This document shows, one piece after another, positions 9,082 to 18,216 of a DNA stretch of 64,000 nt. Source of the stretch: Nitrospirales bacterium (GTDB taxonomy: Bacteria > Nitrospirota > Nitrospiria > Nitrospirales > UBA8639). Below the pieces are notes generated by a model. It saw nothing but the letters and a program-made list of their open reading frames with translations, was not told where the DNA came from and did no database searches. The position numbers were made by a program, and so were the translations under genes. How positions within the stretch are numbered: the stretch's first letter is position 1; every line of letters starts with the position of its first letter. Location of the stretch: the NCBI GenBank assembly GCA_029261355.1, contig JAJDBM010000005.1, positions 62,001-126,000 on the forward strand. The letters run 5' to 3'.

Positions 9082-11382
9082 GTGATTCACCCTACCCAAA
9101 CTCTGTCGCATTGGCCTATTCCAATCATCGTATTTGCGTTAGGCCTCGGTGGCCTATTCGGCCAGCCCCCAACGTCAGTTCAGGCGGCATCACCCACTAC
9201 CGTTTCAAGTCAAGATCGAGAAGCACTCGAGAATGAACTCGACTCACTCACCACGCGGCTAGAGGCCATCAAGGCCAAGCTCAAATCATTGAGTCAATCA
9301 TCACCGACACCCACGACCCCATCCAGTCAACAGACTGAAGCCAAACTGAATGAAGAAAAAATCCAAGTCTTAGATGAAATCAATATTGTCAGTACGAGGA
9401 TCGTACAAGCCCCACAAGGCATCACGCGATCAGTGGTTTCTCGCGATCACATTGACAATCAACCAGCCAAAGACTTTCGGGAATCGCTAGAGTCGATACC
9501 AGGTGTTGTCCTTCGACAGCGCAACGGCCCACGGGATTTCAGCATATCCATCCGCGGATTTGGGGCCAAACAAGCCTTTGGAGTTCGAAAGATCAAAATG
9601 TTTGAAGATGGGTTTTCTCTGACACAATCCGATGGGCTCTCACGACTCGATCTTCAGGACCCGTGGTTTATGGAGTCTATCACCGTAGAAAATGGTCCCT
9701 CATCTGCACTCAACGGCAATTTCGCGTTAGGTGGCACCGTTGATTTTCGGACACGACGAGGACGCGATATTGATGGGGTCGAAACCTTCGTCGTCGCAGG
9801 CAGCTATGGATACCAGAAGTACGCCACGGCCATCGGTAAAGAATACAAACACATGGATGCCGCCGTCTTTGTCAGTCATGAGCGAGGCGACGGGTTTCGC
9901 GACCACAGTGAATTTGACACCACAACCGTGAATGCCAACTTTCGCTTTAAGATTGATGACGATCAAACGGTGACGGTCAAAGCCTCCAACAATGATCTTG
10001 ATGTCAACACTCCACAGCGGCTCACTCTCCAGCAGTTTCAAGATCAACCGAAGCAAGCAGGAAATGGGGCCAAAGCTAATGATCGATCACGCCGAGATCA
10101 TCGCACCATTATTGGATTGCGATATACCAATCGTATTAACCCCAATACCGAAATCTCACTTCAAGGAGAATATGACAATAAAGATATCAACCAAAAATTT
10201 GGCATTATTTTAGACCAGGAGCAACCAAACTGGAAAACTCGTGCCGATGTCCATCATGACAATAGGTTCTTAGGACAACCGCTTCGCAGCCACGTCGGGA
10301 TCTTTTTTGATTATATGGAATCGGAGTCGACTAACTTCCGCAACCTGCGAGACTTTAATGCTGGCAGAGAAAATGCCATTAACAATTCTCGAGGATCCAT
10401 ACGGAATATCGGCTTTCGAATTCGAGAAGAATGGGACTTTCACTCGCAATGGACCTTCGCCGCTGGGCTAGGGTATGAGTATTCGCAAATTTCTATCGAT
10501 CAAGTCAATTTTGGATTTATGACTGGTACTGTGGATACACGTGCCAGTGCCAATCGTACGTATCATAATGTCGCACCTGATGTTTCCCTCACGTTTCACC
10601 CAACAGAGAATACCCAATATTGGGGACGCGTCTCGAGTGGGTATGGCACTCCCAGCCTTGGCAATCTCACAACAAACTCGCAAGGATTGCCTGGCGCCAA
10701 CAATGACTTGGATGACGAACGTAACATCAACATTGAGCTCGGGAGTAAAGTGCAACTCAATCAACAGTTGGCGTTTTCGTTAGTCGGATTTTGGACATTC
10801 TTTAAAGACGAGCTTATTTCACAGTCGGTGTTTGGTGGAACAGGCAACTTTACAGGCAATGCCGACTCATCAGAATATCGAGGTCTTGAGGTCGGGGTTG
10901 AATGGATTCCCATCGACGGCCTCACCTTGAGTGGAGCCTATACTCTGGTTGATGCAAAATTCATTAATTTTACTGACACATTTGTTGCCAATGGCGTAGA
11001 AGTCAATGCGAATCGAGATGGATCAACTGTGCCAGCGGTTGAACCCAATGTGCTGAACCTTCGTACCGCCTACGATCATTCTTCTGGATTAGGTGGGTGG
11101 GTTGAAGTCTCGTGGCTCGATGATTATTTCGTGAATAACGCGAACACGCTCAAAGCGCAGTCCGCCACGGTGGTGAACATTAATGCTCATTATGCCAAAG
11201 ACGTAAAGTGGGGCTGGGTTCGATTCATCAAAACCTTTGTCCAGGTTGATAATCTGTTCGATCAAACCTACATGGGAAGCGGTGCCATTGTCGCTGATAG
11301 TACTGCTGACGCGAGCAAACAAGCCTTTCTCCTGGCCCCACCCTTGTCCGTATTTGGAGGTATTACCATCGGCCTCTTTTAA
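9082..11382 (+). CDS. TonB-dependent receptor
   Basis: 766 aa from GTG 9082, preceded by AGGAGA with 7-base spacing. A signal peptide (residues 1-35) is followed by a short coiled-coil-like, charged stretch (about 46-72, ALENELDSLTTRLEAIKAKL), then a TonB-box-like region (INIVSTRIV), a plug domain (SVVSRDHIDNQPAKDFRESL, VLRQRNGPRDFSISIRGFG) and a barrel ending in a terminal strand of GITIGLF. There is no STN domain, unlike the receptor at 1930. The coiled-coil insertion before the plug is uncommon. It lies 93 bases after the TlpA gene on the same strand. The substrate is unknown; context with a Cys-rich propeller and a thioredoxin makes a metal complex plausible. Confidence 0.92.
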   Translation: MIHPTQTLSHWPIPIIVFALGLGGLFGQPPTSVQAASPTTVSSQDREALENELDSLTTRLEAIKAKLKSLSQSSPTPTTPSSQQTEAKLNEEKIQVLDEINIVSTRIVQAPQGITRSVVSRDHIDNQPAKDFRESLESIPGVVLRQRNGPRDFSISIRGFGAKQAFGVRKIKMFEDGFSLTQSDGLSRLDLQDPWFMESITVENGPSSALNGNFALGGTVDFRTRRGRDIDGVETFVVAGSYGYQKYATAIGKEYKHMDAAVFVSHERGDGFRDHSEFDTTTVNANFRFKIDDDQTVTVKASNNDLDVNTPQRLTLQQFQDQPKQAGNGAKANDRSRRDHRTIIGLRYTNRINPNTEISLQGEYDNKDINQKFGIILDQEQPNWKTRADVHHDNRFLGQPLRSHVGIFFDYMESESTNFRNLRDFNAGRENAINNSRGSIRNIGFRIREEWDFHSQWTFAAGLGYEYSQISIDQVNFGFMTGTVDTRASANRTYHNVAPDVSLTFHPTENTQYWGRVSSGYGTPSLGNLTTNSQGLPGANNDLDDERNINIELGSKVQLNQQLAFSLVGFWTFFKDELISQSVFGGTGNFTGNADSSEYRGLEVGVEWIPIDGLTLSGAYTLVDAKFINFTDTFVANGVEVNANRDGSTVPAVEPNVLNLRTAYDHSSGLGGWVEVSWLDDYFVNNANTLKAQSATVVNINAHYAKDVKWGWVRFIKTFVQVDNLFDQTYMGSGAIVADSTADASKQAFLLAPPLSVFGGITIGLF

Positions 11383-12257
11383 ACTGTAAAGATGAGAAAT
11401 CTCTGACCAGCAGGGAGTTACGGGGTGAGGATATAGGGATTTGAGTAGATCGAATCCGTATCTCCTCACGCACAGGCTCTAATATCTGGATCACGTTGAG
11501 AAGGTTTTCCTTTACTGTTATACGTGACGGGCCTAACTATATGGTAGAGATAGCATAAAAGCCTATTCATTTACCCCATCAGTTTCCGTCCCTACAGCTC
11601 TGTGCCCACAGGGTGAAGGCATTTGGACCTGTAACCTCGTTAGCCTTCACCCTGGCTCCTCCCTTCTTTACCTTCAAGATATTCTTTCAAAACAATCCCA
11701 ATTCGTTTTCTGATCTATGGTTATCGATCTAACCGATGAATACCCAGATCAAAGAGAACAGTTGATGAAGGACTCTTCCCCATAAACTTGTCGCCACACT
11801 CGAAATCTCACAAAACGATTCTCCATAAATACTTTTCCTCTTACCTAAAGACTCTGAACATCACCCAAGGCGTAGATTGCAGGACACCTCTATAAAACAG
11901 GGTTTTCGTGAGTGCAAGGAATCCCCGCCTACAAAGCTGCAAAGTATAGGCGCGCACATGAGAATTTAAGCACGAGGTTGAATTTTCAATCGCGGGAAAG
12001 GGCAGATTTCAGAGATGTCACGGAACTAAACAAGAAAAAATCGACCGTGTCTTGATTATTTTGAAGAAAAAGAAATCCAAATTACTCCCTCCCCTCGTAA
12101 AGCTAGATAAAGAATCAACCAAGGTCATGAGAGGTCATTATCGTTCCTTCTATTGGCATGAGATCGAACACCAAAGCAACATGACCGCTTTTACGAAACT
12201 CGCTTTGCAAATTTTATGGGAAGAATAACCAGTCAAACAAACAGGAGGATGAAAGTT
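11383..12257. other. Intergenic region (875 bp), no gene called
   Basis: Besides the hairpin at 11610-11653, this holds a smaller stem around CGCCTA / TAGGCG near 11925-11951. From about 11960 to 12228 one plus frame is open for roughly 85 codons and ends just before the P460-like gene, but it has no ATG until its last 33 codons and no ribosome binding site. It may be a decayed small gene or chance. Confidence 0.4.
11610..11653. repeat. Intergenic hairpin, TGAAGG family (copy B)
   Basis: A perfect 11-bp inverted repeat (AGGGTGAAGGC / GCCTTCACCCT) encloses a 22-base loop, 228 bases after the TonB receptor. The loop is similar in sequence and identical in length to that of copy C at 12927-12966, so the two are true relatives. 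It may end transcription, but there is no T-run. Confidence 0.65.
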
Positions 12258-12824
12258 ATGCGAAAACTTATTGCGATGAGTCTGTTGAGTCTGTTGAGTC
12301 TGATGTTACCAGTCCTTGGTTGCGGATCGATGTCGATGTCCCCATCCACACAAACTGACGCCATGCCAAAAGATGGCGAACTGATGTTCCCAAAAAACTA
12401 CAAAATGTTTTCAACATTTTTAAAGGGCATTCAAAAACCCAACGCTGTTCGGGATCTTCATATCAACAAAACCGGTGCCAAAGCTGAACAAGGGAAGCCT
12501 TTTGCCAATGGATCCATCCTAGTCATGGAAGTTTTCAAAGCTCAGAAAGATATGAATGACGAATTCGCCAAGGATACGCAAGGCAATCTGCTGAAAGGTG
12601 AACTGGCCAAAGTACTGGTGATGCAAAAAGGTGAAGGCTGGGAAAGTCAGGCGCCTGAAGGCATGAAAAATGGCGATTGGCTTTACTCAGCATTCAAACC
12701 CAATGGTGAACGATTAGATGTGGATTATTTGAAATGCCGAGGTTGCCATTTACCGTTAGGTGATGCCAAAGACTACGTCCATCGATACGATGAATATTTT
12801 GAAAAACATGGAAACGCCTATTAA
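12258..12824 (+). CDS. Cytochrome P460-like c-type lipoprotein
   Basis: 188 aa from ATG 12258, which has AGGAGG 9 bases upstream; the ATG at 12249 abuts that site. A lipoprotein signal ends at LPVLGC (Cys 22). The mature domain carries the P460 family pattern: GSILVMEVFKAQ, a WLYSAF motif, and a C-terminal haem site CRGCH at residues 161-165 followed by DYVHRYDEYF. Cytochromes P460 oxidise hydroxylamine or act in NO chemistry in the periplasm through a Lys-crosslinked haem; whether the crosslinking Lys is present cannot be judged here. A 9-base unit (GAGTCTGTT) is repeated in the signal-peptide coding region. The gene is monocistronic and flanked by related hairpins. Confidence 0.8.
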   Translation: MRKLIAMSLLSLLSLMLPVLGCGSMSMSPSTQTDAMPKDGELMFPKNYKMFSTFLKGIQKPNAVRDLHINKTGAKAEQGKPFANGSILVMEVFKAQKDMNDEFAKDTQGNLLKGELAKVLVMQKGEGWESQAPEGMKNGDWLYSAFKPNGERLDVDYLKCRGCHLPLGDAKDYVHRYDEYFEKHGNAY

Positions 12825-13251
12825 TCTGAAGAATTAATGGAACATCCACCTATCCAAAGACAAGTACGTTTTCTGGATTCTCAGGTTGAATGTTTCTATA
12901 AATCTAAAAACCAAAGACCTACGCAAGGTGAAGGCATGGGGACTTGTGATTTCCTAAGCCTTCACCCGAAATTTTCATGACGACACACATTCACTCACCT
13001 CTATAGTTTTCCCAAGCTATCTCTCCGTAGACTGCCCTACAGCTTCCCCTCCACCCACCAATTTGAAGCCGATGAAGCCAGTACTGAATAGCAATGGGAT
13101 TTTTTATCATTGCGGAATAGTCACAACCTCTCTATACTTTTCGCTGTTTACATACCCCGCTCCCCCAAAAACCAAATCTTTTTTACTTAAGATTTATCTA
13201 CAATCCTATACATCCACATTTGTACTATTATTTTTTGAGGTGGAATCAATT
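12825..13251. other. Intergenic region (427 bp)
   Basis: This contains the copy C hairpin and the leader of the FadL-like gene. The in-frame open stretch from 13063 to 13251 has an ATG but no signal peptide or ribosome binding site, so it is treated as non-coding leader. Nothing else was recognised. Confidence 0.5.
12927..12966. repeat. Intergenic hairpin, TGAAGG family (copy C)
   Basis: A 9-bp perfect stem (GGTGAAGGC / GCCTTCACC) encloses a 22-base loop, 100 bases after the P460-like gene. Its loop resembles that of copy B in both length and sequence. The two copies bracket the P460-like gene. Confidence 0.65.
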
Positions 13252-14622
13252 ATGGGTTATACACGTGTTGGCATCGCTCTCATTGTATTGTTGTGTTTCG
13301 TACCATCCTCGATCGTTTTCGCTGACGGTTTTCGCAATCCCTTTCACGATTCCGCCGCCATGGGACAAGGCAATGCCTTTCGCGCCCAAGCCGATAATCC
13401 TTCTGCGGTCTACTACAACCCCGCAGGGATGACGCAACTCTCAGGCATTCAACATTCCTTTGGTGTTCAATTCATTAATCCGAGCACGACCTTTCGGAGC
13501 ACCACAGGACAAAAAGTCAAAAATGATATCGGCGGTGCTGTTGGCTTCCCCCCTCCTGGACAGTTCTTTCTGACTGCCAACTTGGCTGATACGGGGGTTG
13601 GTTTCTTAGAACCATTTACCCTGGGATTTGGCTTGCTCAATCTCTTTGGCTTTGCCAATGAATATCCCAAAGATGGCCCATTTGCTGGCGCGATCACACG
13701 GGGGCAGCTTCCCCTTATTGCACTTAAGCCCACAATCGCCATGAAGATTAATGAGTTTATATCGATTGGTGCGGGAGCAGATATTTTTACGTTCGCCAGC
13801 TTTCTTGGCGAAGGACAATCAGAGCAACAATCCATCGCACTCGGCAACATTCCAGGGACGACGGCCGGTGATGAATTGGAATTGAATGGTAAGGGAACCA
13901 CGACTGGCATGAATGCGAGTCTGCTTGTGACCCCTCTTCGCCATGACAACGGCCAACCAATGGTCAATATTGGATTTATCTGGCGAAGCCAAGCCGTGCT
14001 GCCCTTAAAGGGAAAACTCCTTGCTAACGGTGCCGTCGTCGCGAACACGACAACATCCTTGCGTTTTCCAGAAAGTTATGAGTTGGCACTCGCAGTCTGG
14101 CCACTTCGCAATGACGAACGAGAATGGAAAGTAGAAGTGGATGTTGATCTGGTGCGATGGTCTTCCATTCGTAACTTTGACGTCTCGCTATCCAATGGTA
14201 TAACTCTCCAGAATCCCCAACAGTGGAGTGATGCGATGACCATCTACGCCGGGACGGAATATCGCTTGCTTGGGACGACGGAGCATCCCGATTGGGACTA
14301 CGCGTTCCGGATTGGCGGGAATCGTTCTGAAAGCCCGATTCCCGATAAAAACTTTAATCCAGCTTTTGCGGATGCAGTGGTGTACGGGTTTGCAACGGGA
14401 GTTGGCTTTTTTTGCGATGGACAGGGACAGTTCTTATGGATTATTAACTGTCAATCTGCGGAGCCAGGCTTTCTGAGCCGGAAAGGAATGGGAATTGACC
14501 TGATGTATTTTGGCTTACAATTTAATGAGCGTCGCGTCAGCGGACATGCCTTGCCCCCGGTCAATGGCCGGTACAAAACGATCACGCATTCTGGAGGATT
14601 CACGCTTCGTATCATCTTTTAA
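13252..14622 (+). CDS. OmpP1/FadL/TodX family outer-membrane porin
   Basis: 456 aa from ATG 13252 with GAGGTGG 8 bases upstream. A signal peptide (IALIVLLCFVPSSIVFA) is followed by the FadL N-terminal hatch signature (DGFRNPFHDSAAMGQGNA, then NPSAVYYNPAGM). A long barrel follows, ending in a typical terminal strand (GGFTLRIIF). FadL-type porins let hydrophobic compounds such as long-chain fatty acids or aromatics diffuse laterally into the outer membrane. No beta-oxidation or hydrocarbon genes are nearby, so the substrate is open. The stop lies 12 bases from the convergent stop of the next gene. Confidence 0.9.
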   Translation: MGYTRVGIALIVLLCFVPSSIVFADGFRNPFHDSAAMGQGNAFRAQADNPSAVYYNPAGMTQLSGIQHSFGVQFINPSTTFRSTTGQKVKNDIGGAVGFPPPGQFFLTANLADTGVGFLEPFTLGFGLLNLFGFANEYPKDGPFAGAITRGQLPLIALKPTIAMKINEFISIGAGADIFTFASFLGEGQSEQQSIALGNIPGTTAGDELELNGKGTTTGMNASLLVTPLRHDNGQPMVNIGFIWRSQAVLPLKGKLLANGAVVANTTTSLRFPESYELALAVWPLRNDEREWKVEVDVDLVRWSSIRNFDVSLSNGITLQNPQQWSDAMTIYAGTEYRLLGTTEHPDWDYAFRIGGNRSESPIPDKNFNPAFADAVVYGFATGVGFFCDGQGQFLWIINCQSAEPGFLSRKGMGIDLMYFGLQFNERRVSGHALPPVNGRYKTITHSGGFTLRIIF

Positions 14623-14634
14623 TGTCGATTCCGT

Positions 14635-15594
14635 TTACGTGGGAGGCTGAACGACCACTGACAAAGCATTGTGGTCGCTCAACACGTCTTTCAACGGGAG
14701 AGACTGTGGCTTTTCAGTTGTGATGTTCCTAACCGCGATGAGATCAGGACCGCTCTGACGCACGAGCGTTAATCCATTCGACTGAAGAAACTCTTGTAAA
14801 ATTTCACCATCTTGGGCTTCATGCTCTGGCCGTAAATTCGAATCCATGCCAATAAAGAGTGGATCATTTGATGGAACCAAACGTGCAACGGCAGCCGTGA
14901 TTTGTTGGAACTGAAGCGCACGAGCCTCAATGCTCTCCTGCCCACGTCCCGAATCCATGTGGCTATTGAGTACCCAATACTCTTTAAATTTCACGAGCTG
15001 AAATCCCTTCGAGAAAAAATCGTCAGCTTTATTCAGTTTCGTATTCCACCCCGCAAATGCTTCATACGGTTCTGCATGAACAAACTCAGGTTCTTCCTTG
15101 GCAAGCATGAGCAGGCCAGGAGTGAGACAAATTTCACAGAAGACTCGTAAGGGCCACCAATCACCCCCTCCCCCTTCTTTGAACATTGGGTGATCAGCCC
15201 AAGCATGACGTGTATAGCGAGCAATCTGTGCTGGACGAACAAACGCTTCTTGAAACAAGACCAAGTCAAACTGCTTAGCCAGGTCCCCGATACATGCGAC
15301 CTCTTCTTCTGTATGTCCCCCGTTCGAGGTATGAGCGTCGCCGAGAAGACGGTCATGGATATTCCAAATGAGCACATGTGTACCGTTGTCGGTAATGGAA
15401 CTCGGAAGCCTATTGGCCTTCAGACCAGCTCTCTGTTGCCACTCTGTTTGACAAGTCTCTGTGAGGACGTGCTTCGTTTCAAATTTTCCTGCACATGCAC
15501 TAAGGACGGTCAAGGCCATCAAAGACAGTACAATGGTCACACACCAGGGTTGAATGCGCCGCTCGTTTAAGAAGACGCGACACCAATTCATCAT
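14635..15594 (-). CDS. Endonuclease/exonuclease/phosphatase-fold lipoprotein
   Basis: 319 aa from ATG 15594, chosen because AAGGGG lies 6 bases upstream; an in-frame ATG at 15621 is the alternative. A lipoprotein signal (IVLSLMALTVLSAC) precedes an EEP-superfamily domain with the expected motifs in order: WNIHDR, LFQEAF (metal-binding Glu), SHMDSG, GMDSN and LSDHNAL (catalytic Asp-His pair). Members hydrolyse phosphodiesters in nucleic acids, phospholipids or inositol phosphates. Membrane anchoring outside the cytoplasm makes extracellular DNA or sphingomyelin-type lipids more likely than a DNA-repair role. The gene stands alone. Confidence 0.85.
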   Translation of the reverse strand: MMNWCRVFLNERRIQPWCVTIVLSLMALTVLSACAGKFETKHVLTETCQTEWQQRAGLKANRLPSSITDNGTHVLIWNIHDRLLGDAHTSNGGHTEEEVACIGDLAKQFDLVLFQEAFVRPAQIARYTRHAWADHPMFKEGGGGDWWPLRVFCEICLTPGLLMLAKEEPEFVHAEPYEAFAGWNTKLNKADDFFSKGFQLVKFKEYWVLNSHMDSGRGQESIEARALQFQQITAAVARLVPSNDPLFIGMDSNLRPEHEAQDGEILQEFLQSNGLTLVRQSGPDLIAVRNITTEKPQSLPLKDVLSDHNALSVVVQPPT

Positions 15595-16497
15595 TCCTTG
15601 CCCCTTCGTCAACATGTGCATGACCTCTATGGGTAAGTGGGAACACGACTCAGACTTATTTTTTAAGATTGCTTTAGATTCTAGAAATTTGATTCTGTCG
15701 TAGAGAGTCTTATTCTCAGTCTACCCCGTCACCGTCGAATCGACAACATGCGAAGCCATGCGAATCACTATGAGCCTAGATGTCTTGTGGCGAACCTGAC
15801 GTTGATCACACGGAACTCCGAGATAGTATAGGATTCCCACTCACAAACCCTTGCTTGGAGATATCGTAGATACATCATTCAACCTACGAGAGCATCTAGG
15901 TAATAGCTTATTATTGGGTGGCAGCCTTCAGAACTTTCTCACTATTTCACTCATCACATGAATATGCATCAAAGAAGAGAGTGATCACATATTTCAACAG
16001 TCCTGCCCCCCTCATTTCAATATGATGAGACAAAGGATTCAGATTCATTTGGGAAGTTTTTGAGGCTCTACTTCCCATATGCTTCATATAGAAAAGTATG
16101 TCAATAAACCGTAACCAATACAGATTTCCGTGAGGGTGAATCCAGCGGGTTCAGATTATACTTCATGATGGATTGATTCTTTCCTTCAGAGGGTTGTTCA
16201 TGAAGATATATGAGGCAACGTTACCACCTCCCATAATCATTGACTCAGGCAAATGCTGTGTAGAAAGTGATCAGCCTCTCTTATTGAGATGCAGGCATTC
16301 ACGAATTGATAAAAGCCATCGCATATAGAAAATACGGCCATGCTGAGCTCACCACCCATGCCAAAAGCACTTTGGAACGATACAAATATATCTACTAAGA
16401 TATAAAGTGAAAAGCGAATAGCGGGAAAACCAAAAACGCGGAGGAGCATGCTCCTCCGCGTTTTGATTTCGATACAGACTGGGAAAATAAAAAGCGG
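15595..16497. other. Long intergenic region (903 bp), no gene called
   Basis: Sparse, mostly AT-rich sequence between the EEP lipoprotein gene and the 55-aa gene. The only clear structure is the palindrome at 16433-16464. Short open frames near 16237 and 16349 have no ribosome binding site and unlikely composition. Confidence 0.5.
16433..16464 (-). terminator. 32-base perfect palindrome, terminator of the 55-aa gene
   Basis: The two 16-base halves, starting AAAACGCGGAGG and ending CCTCCGCGTTTT, are exactly complementary. On the minus strand the stem is followed by a T-rich run (TTTTTGGTTTT), as expected for an intrinsic terminator 33 bases after the stop of the gene at 16498. Confidence 0.75.
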
Positions 16498-16665
16498 TTA
16501 AACCGACTGTAAGGTTTTGGGGTCTAGAAACTGCCGATCCCAATCAGCCTTGACCAACCAGGCTGCGTCTACAGCATTTTGCATTTCTTTGCGAGAGAGG
16601 CCTGACTCAACGGCCACCTTACACATGGTCCGGAACGCATCGGAAATTTCCAAAGGATTTGTCAT
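16498..16665 (-). CDS. Small protein of unknown function (55 aa)
   Basis: ATG 16665 is preceded by an excellent ribosome binding site (AAGGAGGG, 8-base spacing), which decides this start over the longer open frame. The 55 residues are soluble, without a signal peptide, and rich in charged and Met residues (MTNPLEISDAFRTMCKV, DAAWLVKADWDRQF); one Cys. It is probably a single helical domain. It is isolated between two long gene-free stretches and ends at a perfect palindromic terminator, so it looks like an independently expressed small protein. I do not recognise the family. Confidence 0.7.
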   Translation of the reverse strand: MTNPLEISDAFRTMCKVAVESGLSRKEMQNAVDAAWLVKADWDRQFLDPKTLQSV

Positions 16666-17263
16666 ACACGCACCCTCCTTGTCTTGTGATTCCTCAACGC
16701 CACCTTCAATCTGGAAACAGACACCGTTATCATTTTTCTTGGCAGTGAAATTATCGTGATTGAGGATTGATAATTGCGAGAGATTGATTTTTTTGAGGAA
16801 GTATGACAATGAATGTAGAAGATTCTATATTTTCATACCTATTAAGAGCTCAGATTTGCAAGGTATATTCCATTTCATCTTCTTCTGTAATTTCCTCAAT
16901 GTAATCGAGAAGATAGGAAATTTCCAGGAATAGGTTTCAGCTCACTAGAGTCAATAAGAGTGGAGGGCAAACCATACAAAATGTTTATACGGTGTCAAAA
17001 ATCTTGCCACTGTACTATAATAACAAACGTCTATATCGATACTGAAATGGATCAGGACCATGTATTAATCATAGAACAGTGAAACTCGGAATCCTTCGAC
17101 AGACCATGTGTACTCAATGGAACAGTTGATTAAACACAGAATACCTAGATTCATTGCATTCAAGCACCTCATTTGCTAGCAGTGTAAAAAAGTAGGCTTA
17201 GTGACCATTGTCATTGAGGGCTCATGACAGTCATCATTCACGTTTGACCATTGGAAATCATAT
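16666..17263. other. Divergent intergenic region (598 bp)
   Basis: This lies between the minus-strand 55-aa gene and the plus-strand cytochrome c. It is AT-rich and presumably carries both promoters. No gene or structured RNA was seen. Confidence 0.45.
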
Positions 17264-17857
17264 ATGAAACTTTTGGGAACTCTGGGGATTCTGAGCATCG
17301 GCCTGGTACTTCTCACAATCTGGCTCTTACCTGGATCGTTTAGCGCAAAAGGCACACCATCTGACCTTGAAGTAACGCTCGCGCGATTCGCACGACATTG
17401 GGCCACACCAAGTGCCTTTCGAGATGCCAATAATCCTATTCCAGTCGAACCCAAGATCTTAGCAGATGCATTACATCATTTTGCCGATCATTGTGCTAAT
17501 TGTCATGGCAATGACGGCAGTGGAAAAACACCAATGGGTCCCAATTTTTATCCACCCGTTCCAGACCTCCGGGATCCGATGATTCAAGCCATGTCCGATG
17601 GCGAGCTCTTCTATGTTATCCACTACGGTGTGCGATTTACCGGGATGCCTGCTTGGGGAAATGGTGAACCTGAAAAAGATACAGAGAGCTGGAAGTTGGT
17701 GCATTTCATTCGACGTCTTCCTCACATTACGCCCGAAGAAGTCAGGATGATGAAAACAATGAACCCCTCGACTCAAGCTGAACGCGATGAACAAGAAGCT
17801 TTAGATAGATTTCTAGCCGGAGAAGACTTTGAACCAGCAGCCGGACACCATCATTAA
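17264..17857 (+). CDS. c-type cytochrome (monohaem)
   Basis: 197 aa. An N-terminal hydrophobic segment (LLGTLGILSIGLVLLTIWLL) acts as signal or anchor. The haem site is CANCH at residues 77-81 within a class I cytochrome c fold, with the distal Met in FTGMPAWG (Met 128). The pattern YVIHYGVRFTGMPAWG is typical of the cytochrome_CBB3-type domain. The C-terminus is acidic and ends in GHHH. It would shuttle electrons at the periplasmic face of the membrane. A DUF5666-like gene follows 47 bases later on the same strand. Confidence 0.88.
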   Translation: MKLLGTLGILSIGLVLLTIWLLPGSFSAKGTPSDLEVTLARFARHWATPSAFRDANNPIPVEPKILADALHHFADHCANCHGNDGSGKTPMGPNFYPPVPDLRDPMIQAMSDGELFYVIHYGVRFTGMPAWGNGEPEKDTESWKLVHFIRRLPHITPEEVRMMKTMNPSTQAERDEQEALDRFLAGEDFEPAAGHHH

Positions 17858-17904
17858 TTACTCACCTAACTTGATACGTTTAGGGCTACAAAAGGGAGAA
17901 ACAC

Positions 17905-18216
17905 ATGACACGTTGGCTTATTATTCTAATTGTCTGTTCGTTGCCACTGACCTCGGGCTCACTGTGGGCACATGGGAACAATGACCACATACTTGGAACC
18001 GTGACCGAAACGACCGATACGAACATTGTGGTGAAAACACCAAAAGGAAACTCGGTGTCCATTAGCATTGAATCAGAAACAGATTTTCAACATAACGGCA
18101 TTTCAACCAAGGATGCCCGCCCCCAAGTTGGCGATCGCCTGGCTGCTGACGTATCGAAACATGGAGACCACATCGTCGGAAAACTCATTCGATTTACCAC
18201 CTCAAAAACCAAATAA
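17905..18216 (+). CDS. Small secreted DUF5666-like protein
   Basis: 103 aa from ATG 17905, preceded by AAGGGAG. A signal peptide (LIILIVCSLPLTSGSLWA) is followed by an about 80-residue beta-rich domain (HILGTVTETTDTNIVVKTP, then VSIESETDF and VGDRLAADV). This resembles the small OB-like DUF5666 domain found in periplasmic proteins near metal or cytochrome genes. The mature part starts with HGNNDH, a possible metal ligand cluster. It is probably co-transcribed with the cytochrome c upstream. The function is not known. Confidence 0.7.
   Translation: MTRWLIILIVCSLPLTSGSLWAHGNNDHILGTVTETTDTNIVVKTPKGNSVSISIESETDFQHNGISTKDARPQVGDRLAADVSKHGDHIVGKLIRFTTSKTK

Noticed and set aside
11960-12228. About 85 open codons upstream of the P460-like gene
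   Set aside because: No start codon with a ribosome binding site; only the last 33 codons follow an ATG. Kept as a note in the intergenic entry.
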